64,000 bases of DNA. Source: JALOLG01 sp963776935. GTDB lineage: Bacteria; Actinomycetota; Acidimicrobiia; Acidimicrobiales; Ilumatobacteraceae. This document shows, in pieces, positions 45,960 to 57,035 of this stretch. The notes under the pieces were generated by a model. The model ran no database searches, was not told the DNA's origin, and saw nothing but the letters and a program-made list of their open reading frames with translations. Positions within the stretch are counted from its first letter, which is position 1. Every line of letters starts with the position of its first letter. The stretch lies in assembly GCA_963776935.1 (NCBI GenBank), contig CAVZOP010000015.1, positions 124,001 to 188,000 of the forward strand, in the 5' to 3' direction. Made by a program: the position numbers and the translations under genes.

Positions 45960-47633
45960 ATGAGTCGTTTGGCGGGGCCGACCGAGCAGTTGCGCGTAGC
46001 AGCCGCTTTGCGCGCCACGCTGGCACAGCATCCCCACGCTCTGGTTGCCGCGATCGATGTTGACGGATTCTTCGTCGACATGCCCGACACGGTGCCTCTG
46101 ACGAGTCATCGCATCGCGCCCGCCCGTTCCGCACACGACCTGGTGCAGCCCGCAGATCGATACGCGGTGGACTCGGCCTGGGAACTGGCGAAGTCGGAGG
46201 GCGCGTCGCGGGCAACGGTCTTCCTCGACACCGAGGCGGAGCCCATCGCCTTGTTGCACTTCTTCGACGTGACGTCCGAACACGGAGTGTTCATCGGGGT
46301 CGTCGTCGAGACCCGTTCGACAGCTCCCGGTCTGGACGCTGCCGGCCAGATCGCTCCGATTCCGACACGCCTGACGCGTACGAGGAAGAACGACATGGCC
46401 GTGATCACCGCTGTCGAGCCGACCATCACCGCGATGCTCGGCTGGGAAGAGTCCGAGGTCGTCGGTCACCGTTCACTGGAGTACATCCACCCCGACGACC
46501 ACGAGCGGGCCATCAACATGTGGATGGAGTGCCTGAGCCGACCGGGGTACGTGTGTCGCTCACGGCTCCGTCATCGGCACCGCGACGGGCGCTGGATCTG
46601 GCTCGAGATGTCGAATCGCAACCTCCTCGAGAACTCGGAAGCCGGCTACGTCGACTGCGAGATGTTCGACATCTCCGAGGAGATGGAGGCGCACGAGGCG
46701 GTGCGGGCGAGCGAACAGTTGCTCCGTCGCCTGGCCGGCGCCCTCCCCGTCGGCGTGTCGCAGTTCGGCCTCGACCGTCGCATCGTGTACGCCAACGAGC
46801 GGCTCTTCGAGATCGTCGGGGCGAGCGTCGACACCGACGAGGACACGCTGCTCACGTGCATGGTCGACCAGGACCTCATCGAGGACGCGATCGCGCGGCT
46901 GTTCGCGGGCAGCGACATCGACCTCGAGGTCTACATCGATCGTCTGGACGGCAGCGGGCGGCGCCGGTGCACGCTTGCCATGCGCGCCCTCGTCAACAGT
47001 GACGGTGCAGTGATCGGCGGTGTCTGCTGCCTCGCCGACATCACCGACGCGGCGCGGATGCGATCCGAGCTCGAGGAGCGCGCCAACTTCGACGCCCTGA
47101 CCGGTTGCCTGAACCGATCCTCGGTGATGACAGCTCTCTCGGTGTTGCTCGCCGACCTCGGCGAGGAGACGTCGGCCCAGCAACGTGGCATCGCCGTCGT
47201 CTTCGTCGACTTCAATCGCTTCAAGTCGGTCAACGACCGGTTCGGACACGGGGTCGGAGACTCGTTGCTGGTCGAGGTCGCCGGGCGGCTGCGTGAGACG
47301 GTGCGGACGGGGGACGTGGTCGGCCGCCTCGGTGGTGACGAGTTCCTCATCGTTTGCCCGAACGTCCTCGACGGCGACGAGGCGACGGCGCTCGGGGAGC
47401 GGGTGACCGCGGCGATCACCGCGCCGCTCGCGATCGGGGCGGTCCGGCTCGCACCGACCGCGAGCGTCGGAGTGGTGTGGTCAGCGGCTCGTCCGGGGAT
47501 CGATGCTGGCGCGCTCATCGCCGAGGCCGACGCGGCGATGTACATCGCCAAGCGCGCCGGCCACGGCCGGCCGGTCGTGGCGACCAGTGCGCCCGGAGCG
47601 AAGATCGCGATCGCGTCCGCCCTACCACACTGA
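45960..47633 (+). CDS. PAS-GGDEF diguanylate cyclase
   Basis: A 557-residue soluble protein: an N-terminal sensor region, a PAS domain (about residues 140-235, ITAMLGWEESEVVGHRSLEY), a second PAS (about 255-365), and a GGDEF domain with FDALTGCLNR, VFVDFNRFKSVNDRFGHGVG and the active RLGGDEF. An inhibitory RxxD (RTGD) precedes GGDEF by five residues, so product feedback is likely. It synthesises c-di-GMP. Divergent from the ThuA gene. Confidence 0.92.
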   Translation: MSRLAGPTEQLRVAAALRATLAQHPHALVAAIDVDGFFVDMPDTVPLTSHRIAPARSAHDLVQPADRYAVDSAWELAKSEGASRATVFLDTEAEPIALLHFFDVTSEHGVFIGVVVETRSTAPGLDAAGQIAPIPTRLTRTRKNDMAVITAVEPTITAMLGWEESEVVGHRSLEYIHPDDHERAINMWMECLSRPGYVCRSRLRHRHRDGRWIWLEMSNRNLLENSEAGYVDCEMFDISEEMEAHEAVRASEQLLRRLAGALPVGVSQFGLDRRIVYANERLFEIVGASVDTDEDTLLTCMVDQDLIEDAIARLFAGSDIDLEVYIDRLDGSGRRRCTLAMRALVNSDGAVIGGVCCLADITDAARMRSELEERANFDALTGCLNRSSVMTALSVLLADLGEETSAQQRGIAVVFVDFNRFKSVNDRFGHGVGDSLLVEVAGRLRETVRTGDVVGRLGGDEFLIVCPNVLDGDEATALGERVTAAITAPLAIGAVRLAPTASVGVVWSAARPGIDAGALIAEADAAMYIAKRAGHGRPVVATSAPGAKIAIASALPH

Positions 47634-47645
47634 GCTCGCGACCGG

Positions 47646-49608
47646 TCACCAGGCCGAGTGTTGGATGGCTATCGACACGTCGTCCGGCGGCAACGGTCGG
47701 GCGAACAGGTAGCCCTGGGCCTCGTCACAACCGAGCTCTCGGAGACGTCCCAGTTGATCCGGTGTCTCGACACCTTCGGCGATGGATCGCAGACCGAGGT
47801 TGGCCGCCAGATCGACGACGGCGGCGACGATGCGCTCGTCTTCCTGATCGATACCGAGGCCTTGGACGAACGACTGGTCGATCTTCACGAACGTCACCGG
47901 GAGGCGACGGAGATGGGTGAGCGACGCGTACCCGGTGCCGAAGTCGTCGAGGCCGATCTGCACGCCGAGATCTCTGATGAGCCCGAGCTGCTGCAAGATG
48001 TCCGGCCGGAGGTCGATGATCGCCGTCTCGGTGAGCTCGAAGTGCAGGCACATCGGGTCCAGTCCGGTCCGCTCGAGCGTCGCGCCTACGACCGCCGGCA
48101 AGTCGCCCGGCTCGAACTGACGCGAGGACAGGTTGACGGCAACGGTCAACGCGTGTGCGGCCGAAACGTTCGGTAGCCAGTCGCACGCTTCCCGCAGGGC
48201 CATCTCGAGGACGTGCGCACCGAGTGGCACGATCAGACCGCTGTCCTCGGCGACGGGGATGAACGCCGCCGGCGGCAGGATCGATCCATCATGATCGGTG
48301 ATCCGGGCGAGCGCCTCGAAGCCGGCGACACTTCCACCGGTCAGATCGACGATGGGTTGGTAGTACACGATGACCCGGCGTTCGTCCAAGGCCGACTGCA
48401 GCATTCGTTGCCCGTTCGAGCGCTGTTGGACCTGTCGGCCGAGGGCGGCGTCGAACACCTCTGAACGCCGCCCGCCGAGCGACTTGGCGCGGTACATGGC
48501 CTTGTCGGCCTCGTTGAGCAGGACCTCCGCGGTCCCCCGCCCGCCAACCGAGACGGACACGCCCACGCTCGCAGCAACCGGGTCGCCGTCCTCGCCGCCG
48601 TCCGGCCGCCGGCACAGCTCGGCGACGATCCGGGCGCCGATGTCGACCGCGTGCAGGTGACTCTCGACGTCAGGCGCCAGCACGACGAACTCGTCGCCAC
48701 CGATGCGGGCGACGGTGTCCATCGGCCGCAGGATCGAGGCCAACTGGGAGGCGACCCGACGCAGCACCGTGTCGCCGGCAGCATGCCCGCGGGAGCCGTT
48801 GACCTGCTTGAACCGGTCGAGATCGACGAAGAACAGCGCGGTGCACCGGCCGGAACGCTTCGAGTGCGAGAGGGCCTGATCGACGCGATCCACGAGCAGC
48901 TTGCGGTTCGGCAATCCGGTCAGCGCGTCGTGCGTCGCCTGCATGGTGAGTGCCGCCTGCGCTTCTTGCAGGTCGGCCATCCGCTCGGCCTGGGCCGCGG
49001 CTGAGTCGGTCGATCTCCCGGTCCTGGGCCTTTTGCGTGCTCAGGTCGGTGAACGTGAGGCAGATGAGATCGTCGCCGTCCACCGCCAGGGGTGAGCTTC
49101 CCGACCAGCACCGAAACCGACCGCGCCGTCACTGTCGAGCATGTCGAATTCTGCGGTGGTGCCGAGGCCGTCGGGACCGACGATCTCGTCCAAGCCGCTC
49201 GGGAGGCCGCCCGCGATGAACGTCGCCAGCCGTGAACCGACGATCGACTCTCGCGGGCTCGACAACAGTTCCGCCAACCGTCGATTGGCGTACAGGATGA
49301 CCCCGGTCGACGAGACCGTCGCCGCGCCGTCCCGCATGTTCTCGACGAACATCCGGTACGGGCGATCTGCTGTCGACAGCGTGAACACGCGGCGGTCGGA
49401 TTCTCCGTCGGAAACCACGAAGGCGTCGACCTCGCCGGCGGCGATCGCCGCGAAGCGTGTCCTCGGCCTCAGCCATCCGGATCAGCGCGTCTGACCGACT
49501 CGGTTCGAGTCGTGCTCGATCCCACTGGCGGAGTTCACGATCTCGACGATCGTGTGCGCCCAGTCGGCGTGCTGCGGCGCTGGCTCCATCAGCGATTCGC
49601 TTCGGCAC
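47646..49608 (-). pseudogene. PAS-GGDEF-EAL c-di-GMP enzyme, four frame shifts
   Basis: GTG start near 49608 (VPKRIADGASAAARRLGAHD), then MAEAEDTLR/AIAAGEVDAFVV, a PAS domain (FVENMRDGAATVSSTGVILY), GGDEF (RIGGDEF) and EAL (GFEALARI, LDDFGTGYASL, IAEGVETPDQ). The frame is broken by single extra bases near 49459, 49121, 49088 and 49000; removing them gives a continuous protein. From 48980 downstream the sequence is intact, so GGDEF and EAL domains are complete. Dual synthase/phosphodiesterase; EAL residues look catalytic. Confidence 0.82.
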
Positions 49609-50024
49609 GGTCGGGCGTCCCAGTCGCCGGTCTCTGCCATCTCTTCGCGGACCACCGAGATGTGATCGACGACGAGCATCCCGTCGGCTTCGAGTTGTGT
49701 GAGATCGAACCCCAGCGACGCGACGTTGGCCGTCAAGTCGTCGACGGTCTCCTCGAACGCCACGAACACGCCCGGCTCGTCGAACTGGGAGATCCCCCGC
49801 ACGAGGAACTCCATGGCCAGCAGCGTCTTGCCGCATCCGGCCGGGCCACATACCAGTGTCGAGCGCCCTTGCGGCAGGCCACCACCCGTCACGTCATCGA
49901 GCCCGCTGATGCCCGTCGGTGTCTTGGGGAGCGCCCCGCTGCCGTTGTGGGACCCATCGACGGATCCGTTGCTCGATCCATTGCCGGTCGGTCGACCAGC
50001 GTCGAATGCGTCTGCGGCTGCCAT
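49482..50024 (-). pseudogene. KaiC-like ATPase, truncated
   Basis: A 180-residue product whose first 135 residues are the beginning of a KaiC/RadA-like domain: TPTGISGLDDVTGGGLPQG, Walker A GPAGCGKT, GVFVAFEETVDDLTANVAS and LVVDHISV. KaiC-type proteins have about 500 residues with two such domains. Here homology ends at TGDWD (about 49622) and the frame then runs over the start of the following c-di-GMP gene to a stop at 49482. A deletion between the two genes would explain this. The Asn/Ser/Gly-rich N-terminus is unusual. Confidence 0.6.
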
Positions 50025-50322
50025 GCCCCGCCTCTCCGGTCGGGAGGCGTCGAGCCTGTCATCCGGGGCAACGACGGATTCCGTCGTTCGCACACAACCA
50101 GGCGTCTCTCGAGACTGCTGCCACGACCACGCCGTGGTCGCTTCTTGAAATCCAACCACCCAGTGTGCTTCGCTGCACACCCGTCGTGACCCGGTCATCA
50201 GTCACGTCTCACGGCTCAGAGCGGATCAAATCTCACACTGAATGCGTGTTCAGTCCTGGCCCCGGCGTGCCGATACGGAGGCAGGACCCATCGGGTTGCT
50301 ATCGACGTGTACTTGGAGGGCA

Positions 50323-52819
50323 ATGGGCAAGCGCCCGCAGAAATCACCGCCAGCGGGATCGTCAGATAGGCGATCGTCCCCGAATCGATCGTCATCAAAC
50401 AGATCGCCACGAGATCGATCGTCAGACGACACCCAGCCCACACGGGAATCAGGGCCCACATGGGAATCAGGCGCCGACGCCGCCGACGCGCTCGTGCGCT
50501 CGGAGCGCCACGACCTGTGGGTGCTGGTCGCCGTCATGCTGGTCGTCGGCGGCATCATCGGTTCGGTGTTCGCGGCCCGCTCGATGGCGAGCAGCGAGGC
50601 CGACGACGTCCGTAATGTGTTCGAGCGGTCGTCGGCGGAGGTGGCGTCAACGCTGCAATTGGCGATCGCCCATCAGGACGACTTGGTGCTGAACGTGGGT
50701 GCCTACGTCGTCGCCAACCCGAATGCATCGCAGGCCGATCTCGTCCACTGGTCGGAAGCGGCCGATCACATGGACCGCTTCCCCGAGGTCCTCGGCTTCG
50801 GCTTCGTGGTGATCGTTCCCGCCGCCGAGTTGCCGGCGTTCATCGAAGCCGCGGTCGCCGACCCGCCCGGATACCTGGAACCTGACGGCTCGTACGCGAT
50901 CTCTCCGCCGGGCGAGCGAGACCTCTACTGCCTCGCCAAGTTCGGGGTCGTCCGAAGTGTGCCGCTGACACCGGCCGGGACGGACTTCTGCGCCGCCGAC
51001 GGGACGGCCCTTGCCGACGTGGTGGCGCGGGACTCGGGAGCGAGTGCCTACACGCCGATCGACACCAGCTTCGGCTCTCTGCTGGGCGTGAATGTCCCGG
51101 TGTACCGGACCGGCGCTGCTCCTGCGACGGTCGAAGGTCGCCGCGAGGCGTTCGTGGGATGGGTCGGCACGGTCTCGGTGCCCTCGGTCCTGTTGCAGCG
51201 GGCGCTGCAGAGTCACCCCGAGATGGCGGTGTCGATGCGATATCAGCTGAACGGCTCGGACGCCGAGTTCTCGAGCGGCGACGTGCCGAAGAACGCCGAG
51301 AGCGTGACGATCGACCTGCACAACGGATGGACGGTCACGACGTACGGTCCTGCCGCCAGCGGCGGTGTGCTGGACGGCAGCCCGCTCGTGCTCTTGCTGT
51401 CGGGAATCGCGTTGAGCGTCCTCGTCGCGACACTCATGCTGGTGTTGCGCACCGGACGGGCGCGGGCGTTGCGGCTGGTGGCCGAGCGCACCGACGAGCT
51501 CCGTCACCAGGCACTGCACGACGCGCTGACCGACCTGCCGAACCGGGCCCTGATCATGGACCGGATCGAGCAGCTCCTGAACCGGAGCCGGCGCAACAAG
51601 CACGACAGGCGCAGCGTTGTTCATCGACCTCGACGACTTCAAGAACGTCAACGACTCCCTCGGCCACGAGGCCGGCGACCGGCTGCTCGTCGCCGTGGCC
51701 GCCCGGTTGACGAGCACGTTGCGGGATGCCGACACGATCGGTCGCATGGGTGGCGACGAGTTCGTCGTGTTGATCGAAGATGCCAACCTCGAGGTGACCC
51801 CGGAGCTCGTCGCCCAGCGACTGCTGGATGTGATGCGTCAACCCTTCGAGCTCGAAGGCGTCTCGATGCCGCTGATGGTCAACACCAGCGTCGGTATCGC
51901 GATCGGTGATCGCCCGACGGGCGGGGAACTGCTGCGCGATGCGGACGTCGCGCTCTACCACGCCAAGCGCGCCGGGAAGAACCGGTACGAGGTGTACTTC
52001 CCCGAGCTGCAGACCGAGATCACCCGCAACATGGAGTTCGAGTTCGAACTTCGTTCGGCACTCGTCAACGATCAGTTCCGTCTCGCCTACCAGCCGATCT
52101 ACAACCTCGACGACCTGAGCGTCGTGGGTGTGGAAGCGTTGCTGCGTTGGGAACATCCGACACTCGGCAACATCGAACCCGACGAGTTCATCCCCATCCT
52201 CGAACAGACCGGTCAGATCCACGACGTCGGGCGCTGGGTGCTCCGCCGCGCGTGTGAGCAGACCGCCGAGTGGCATGCGAGGGGCGATGTCCTCGACATC
52301 TCTGTCAACGTGTCCGGCCGCCAACTCGACGACGATGCGATCATCGACCGGGTCCGGGAAGCGCTCGAGTTCAGCGGTCTCGAAGGCACCTCATTGATCA
52401 TCGAGGTCGCCGAGACCGTGCTCATGAACAACGTGCCCGCAACCGCCAGGCGACTGCAGGCGATCAAGGACCTCGGAGTACGGATCGCCGTCGACGACTT
52501 CGGAACCGGCTACTCCTCCCTCGCCTACCTTCGCCAGTTCCCGGTCGACTGCATCAAGATCGACCGTGAGTTCACGAGGGCGATCAGCACATCGCCCGAG
52601 TCGAAGGCCCTCATCAGCACGCTCGTCCAGCTCGGTAAGGACCTCGGTCTCAGCACGCTCGCCGAAGGCGTCGAGACCACCGGCGAGCTCGACGTCCTGC
52701 GCCACGAACAGGTCAACGAGGCGCAGGGGTTCCTGCTCTCCCGACCGCTCGACCCCGCCACGCTCGAAACCCAGCTCCTCGAGCCGGTCCGCCCAACACG
52801 GAACCCTGCCCGGCCGTAG
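50323..52819 (+). pseudogene. CHASE-GGDEF-EAL c-di-GMP enzyme, one frame shift
   Basis: About 832 residues: a Ser/Arg-rich cytoplasmic N-terminus, membrane helix (LWVLVAVMLVVGGIIGSVFA), periplasmic CHASE domain (FPEVLGFGFVVIVPAAELPA), second helix (VLLLLSGIALSVLVATLMLV), GGDEF (GRMGGDEF) and EAL (GVEALLRWEHP, VDDFGTGYSSL, LAEGVET). One extra base near 51608 separates DLPNRALIMDRIEQLLNRSR from AALFIDLDDF; otherwise complete. TTGGAGG supports the ATG at 50323. It would turn over c-di-GMP in response to an external ligand. Confidence 0.85.
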
Positions 52820-52969
52820 CGACTGTCACGCTGTCGCCCGAACAGGTGAAAGCGACCCACTTCCTCGCGGAGTGAACAATCGGTTACGCGCGGTGGCTTT
52901 CTGGGTATTCCTCGGTGTCAATTGGATCCGGTCCGCTTCGCGCTCCTCCCGGTTGCAGGAAGGACAGCG

Positions 52970-54023
52970 ATGCTCACCGTGAGAATCGTGATTGCAAGTG
53001 TCATGTTGTCCGCCTTCTTGGCGATGTCGGTGGCGGTCCTCCGACGGCGCGGGGCACACGGCGCAACCATCGGTCGGCGGGTCGCGACGGTCGTCGCCCT
53101 GACATCGGCCGCCGCATTGCTCGTCGCCGGCAACACGGCGAATGCCGCGATCGTTCCGACCGTTCCCTTGCTCACGGCGGCCAACTACTCCGTGCTCGGC
53201 GCCCAGACGGTCACGAACACCGGCCCGAGCGTGTTGAACAACAGCCTCGGGCTGTCGCCGGGGCCGACGACGGCGGTGGTCGGATTCCCACCGGGCATCG
53301 TCACCCCGCCGGCGATCATCGACGCGACCACTCCCACCGCGGCGCAGGCCCAACTCGACCTGACGGCCGCCTACATCGATGCCGCCGGACGTCCGCTCAA
53401 CGCAACCACGACCCCCGACCTCACCGGTCTCACGCTCGTCGGCGGCGTCTACGCGGGGCCCAGCAAGTCCCCGCTGAGCATTGGCCGGGACGCTCGTCCT
53501 CGACGGCGAGGGCAATCCCAACTCGGTGTTCATCTTCCAGACCGACTCGACGCTCATCACCGGTTCGGCGAGCACCGTGTCGCTGATCAACGGCGCCCAG
53601 GAGTGCAACGTCTTCTGGCAGGTCGGAAGCTCCGCCACGCTCGGCACCGGCTCGGTGTTCGTCGGCAACATCCTGGCGCTCACCTCGGTCAGCGTGACCA
53701 CCGGCGTGACCGTCCACGGCCGGGCCCTCGCCCGCAACGGAGCGGTGACGTTGGACAACGACATCTTCACCAGCCCGACGTGTGATCTCACGACACCCGT
53801 GACGACCACCACCACCCCTGCTCCCGAAACCACGATCGCCGGGTCGGAGACGACCGCTCCGGCCGACACCACACCGACGACGACACCGGGCGGGGGCACC
53901 ACACCCACTGGCACGATCCCGAGGACCGGTTCACAGAGCGGGATGACGCTCCTGCTCGCCGCGGCCGCGCTGCTCGCCATCGGCGGCACCGCCACCCGCG
54001 TCGCCAGACGCAAGCCGTTGTGA
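52970..54023 (+). pseudogene. DUF3494 ice-binding-like surface protein, one frame shift
   Basis: About 351 residues: signal peptide region (ATVVALTSAAALLVAGNTAN-AA), then the DUF3494 beta-helix domain (YSVLGAQTVTNTGPSVLNN, LGLSPGPTTAVVGFPPG, and after the break TLVLDGEGNPNSVFIFQTDS, NGAQECNVFWQVGSSATLG, GRALARNGAVTLDNDIF). A Thr/Pro spacer follows, then a sorting-signal-like IPRTG, membrane helix and RRK. One extra base near 53484 breaks the frame. Members bind ice or act as surface adhesins. Confidence 0.82.
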
Positions 54024-54049
54024 CCCGCGCCTCGTTCATGGCGCTTCGT

Positions 54050-55382
54050 TCATGAATTGACGTTTCGCGCATCCCGGCGCCCGGTGACGACAAACACCAG
54101 GGCGCCGGCGATCGCGGCGACGGCCGAGGCGATGAGCGTGCCGATCTTGGCGTCGTCCTGCAGGCTCGGCGAATCGAACGCCAGGCCGGTGATGAACAGC
54201 GACACCGTGAACCCGATGCCAGCCACGGCGGCCACGCCGAGGATGTGCCCCCAGTGGGCGCCCTCCGGGAGGCGGCCCAGCCCGAGCCGGACGGCGATCC
54301 AGCTGAACGACGCGACACCGACGAACTTGCCCACGACCAGCGCCACGGCGACGCCGGCGAGCACGGCCGACGGGTCCGAGATGGCGTCGGCCGACAGGAC
54401 GACGCCGGCGTTGGCGAGCGCGAACAGGGGAACGATCACGTAACTCGTCCACGGATGGAGAGCGTCGATCAGCCGATCACACGCCGAGACCGAGCCGCGG
54501 ATCAAGGTTGCGGTCGCCCGCACGTCGTCGACACGAACATCCGGGACGCCCTCGAGCACGTCGACGATCTGCTCGGCCTCGAGCTCGGTCTGGATCGGCC
54601 GTGCCGGTGTGAGCAGTCCCATCACCACGCCGGCGATCGTGGCGTGGACGCCCGACTCGTACACCGCCAGCCAGAGCGCGAAGCCCATGATGGCGAGCAC
54701 CGGCGCGTAGACGACACGCACGCGATGCATCCTCGCCACGACAGCCGCCAGCGCGATCGCGACGAACAACAGGCTCGTCTCGACGTCGTCGGTGTAGAAC
54801 ACCGCGATCACCGCGATCGCCCCGATGTCGTCGACGATCGCGAGCGTCAGCAGAAGGACCTTTACCGGGCTCGGCACCCGGCTGCCGAGGAGGGCCACGA
54901 CACCCAGCGCGAATGCGATGTCGGTCGCCATCGGGATCCCCCACCCGCGAGCTCCGTCCCCGCCGGCATTGAAGGCGAGGTAGGTCGCGGCCGGCACGAT
55001 CATCCCTCCCACCGCCGCCATCGCGGGAAGGGCGACGGAACGTCGGTCGCGAAGTTCACCGACGACGAGCTCGCGTTTGATCTCCATCCCGACGACGAAG
55101 AAGAACACCGCCATCAGCAAGTCGTTCACGACATGTCTGAGGTCGGCCACGAAAACTGTACGAACCGATTTCGACTCGCACTTCGGTCGCCCACAACGAC
55201 TCGTAGCCGGTGTCCCACGACGAGTTCGCCCACACCAGCGCGACCAACGTCGCCGCGGCGAGCAGGATGCCGCCAGCTGCCTCGATGTGAAGGAACCGCA
55301 CGAGCGGCTGGGCGGCACGGGCGAAGACGCTGTCGCTCTGCAAGAACGTGGGTTTGGCACTCGGGAGCTGGGGGGCTGCCAT
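54050..55382 (-). pseudogene. nhaA: Na+/H+ antiporter NhaA, one frame shift
   Basis: About 444 residues of NhaA: the N-terminus reads PLVRFLHIEAAGGILLAAAT and LWATEVRVEIGSYSF; after one extra base near 55152 it continues ADLRHVVNDLLMAVFFFVVG, MEIKRELVVGELRD, TDIAFALGVVALLG and LLTLAIVDDIGAIAVIAVFY, containing the two Asp that bind the transported cations. Electrogenic 2H+/Na+ exchange for pH and salt homeostasis. No C-terminal thioredoxin fusion is present. Confidence 0.9.
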
Positions 55383-55499
55383 CGTGAGGAACTCCTGGAG
55401 GTCGACGGAACGACGCCGACCAGACTTCCCGGCTCACCGAAGCATCTGATGCTACGACATCCGGAGCGACCGACCGCGGGTGGCGGCGAGATCTTCGAC

Positions 55500-55709
55500 C
55501 TAGGGCTCGTTGGCGCGCAGTGGCTTCGGTGGCGTCAAGCGCTTGAGCAGTACCGCGAAGCTGCCGTCACCGAGGGCAGTCATCCCGACCGCCTCCCAAC
55601 CCTTCTCGCCCTCTCGGTTGAGCATCTTCACCGCCGCCGAACTCCCCTGCGCCGCCCGTGCCGGTTCGAACTCGGGCAACGAAACGATCAGATACTCCCA
55701 GATATCCAT
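55500..55709 (-). CDS. Small DUF4177-like protein
   Basis: A 69-residue protein, MDIWEYLIVSLPEFE, then LNREGEKGWEAVGMTALGDG and FAVLLKRLTPPK: the layout (short strand, helix, G-W-E-x-V-G turn, strand) is that of DUF4177. Function unknown. Its start overlaps the stop of the response-regulator fragment upstream. Confidence 0.65.
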   Translation of the reverse strand: MDIWEYLIVSLPEFEPARAAQGSSAAVKMLNREGEKGWEAVGMTALGDGSFAVLLKRLTPPKPLRANEP

Positions 55710-55849
55710 CACGTGCCCGAGCGACGCGCACCAGCTACGTCGAATGCCTGTGGCGCCGCCGCCTCGAGCAGCGCCTCGAACAGCTCGACGTCGCTATCGG
55801 TCTGGTCGACGAGAAGGACAGCGGTTCGACGCTCATTGGCGAGTGTCAC
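55709..55849 (-). pseudogene. Response-regulator receiver fragment
   Basis: Forty-six codons reading TAVLLVDQTDSDVELFEALL, then EAAAPQAFDVAGA: the first strand and helix of a REC domain with an acidic pair (the usual D-D is replaced by D-Q). The frame stops before the phospho-acceptor Asp, so the rest of the gene is missing. It overlaps the end of the GAF-GGDEF gene and the start of the DUF4177-like gene. Confidence 0.45.
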
Positions 55850-56936
55850 TGGTCGCCTCTGCAGCCGCGTCGTCGATCGCCGAGAAGGGCCGCATGTCGA
55901 TGAGTTGATGGCCGGCGCCGCCGTTGCGTTTGACCTGGTACATCGCCATGTCGGCCTTGACCACGAGCTCGTTCGAGAACGCCTCACCGGGACCGGCGAA
56001 GGCGATGCCGACGCTCGCCGAAATCGTGAGTTTCAGCCCGCTCGCATGGAGCTCGAACGGTTGGGCGAACGCCTCGTCGACGCGCTTGGCCAGGATCTCG
56101 GCGTCGGCCATGCTGTGCAGGTCCTCGCACAGGAACACGAACTCGTCGCCGGAGAAGCGGGCGAGGGTGTCGCCCGACCGCACCAGGTTCGAGAGCCGGT
56201 GGGCGACGGCAACCAACAGTTCGTCGCCGACGGGATGGCCGTAGCTGTCGTTGACCTGCTTGAAGCGATCGAGGTCGGCGAACAGGATCGCGGCGCTGTT
56301 GTGCGACCGCTTGCGACGCTCGGCGGCGTGCTCGAGCCGCTCCTGCAGCAGCAGCCGGTTCGCCAACCCGGTCAACGGATCGTGGAGCGCACTGTGATGG
56401 AAGCCTTCGGAGGTGGCGTGGGCCTCCTCGCGCGCCTGGGCGTTGAGCAGGTAGGCAGCCGCGACGTCCGCCAGCGTCTGGGCTGCACCCATGTCGTGGG
56501 GGTCGAGGTCACCGGGCGTGTCGCGGTACAGATCCAGCGCGCCGAGCCGGCCCTCACCGTGGCGCAGCGGGAACGTGAACACCGCGGCCAGCCCGGCCGC
56601 CCGAGCCGCCGGGGCGAACACCGGGAACCGATCGTCGGCGTCCAGGTCGGGGATCGACACGGCTTCCCCGGATTCGTACGCCACCAAGCAAGGGCCCTGA
56701 CCGATCTCGGTCTGCAGCTTCTCGAAGCGCAGCGCGGCCTCGTCCGATGCGGCGATGTAGCGCGGCGCCATGCCGGGCGAGATCAACGTGACCCCCGTCG
56801 ACGTGACGGGCAGGACCTCGACGATCCGTTCGACGAGGTGGTCGAGGATGCCCTGGATCGGGAAGTCGGTGATCAGCGTGCCGGCGAACTCGCTGAGCAC
56901 CGACGACAGCTTGTCCTCATTGACCACGAACACCAT
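55833..56936 (-). CDS. GAF-GGDEF diguanylate cyclase
   Basis: A 367-residue protein: GAF domain at about residues 20-175 (ILDHLVERIVEVLPVTSTGV, IGQGPCLVAYESGEAVSIPD), then GGDEF with HDPLTGLANRLLLQERLEHA, LFADLDRFKQVNDSYGHPVG and RFSGDEF (SGDEF variant, normally active). RSGD five residues before forms an I-site. Start at 56936 is tentative. Confidence 0.87.
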   Translation of the reverse strand: MVFVVNEDKLSSVLSEFAGTLITDFPIQGILDHLVERIVEVLPVTSTGVTLISPGMAPRYIAASDEAALRFEKLQTEIGQGPCLVAYESGEAVSIPDLDADDRFPVFAPAARAAGLAAVFTFPLRHGEGRLGALDLYRDTPGDLDPHDMGAAQTLADVAAAYLLNAQAREEAHATSEGFHHSALHDPLTGLANRLLLQERLEHAAERRKRSHNSAAILFADLDRFKQVNDSYGHPVGDELLVAVAHRLSNLVRSGDTLARFSGDEFVFLCEDLHSMADAEILAKRVDEAFAQPFELHASGLKLTISASVGIAFAGPGEAFSNELVVKADMAMYQVKRNGGAGHQLIDMRPFSAIDDAAAEATSDTRQ

Positions 56937-57035
56937 CCAGGCGTTGGAAAGCAAGCCCGCGCGTGGTCTGGACGGGACGATGTCGGTTACGTCCGTGACG
57001 CAGCGTAGCGCACCGGCGACAGTGCGCGACGGAAT

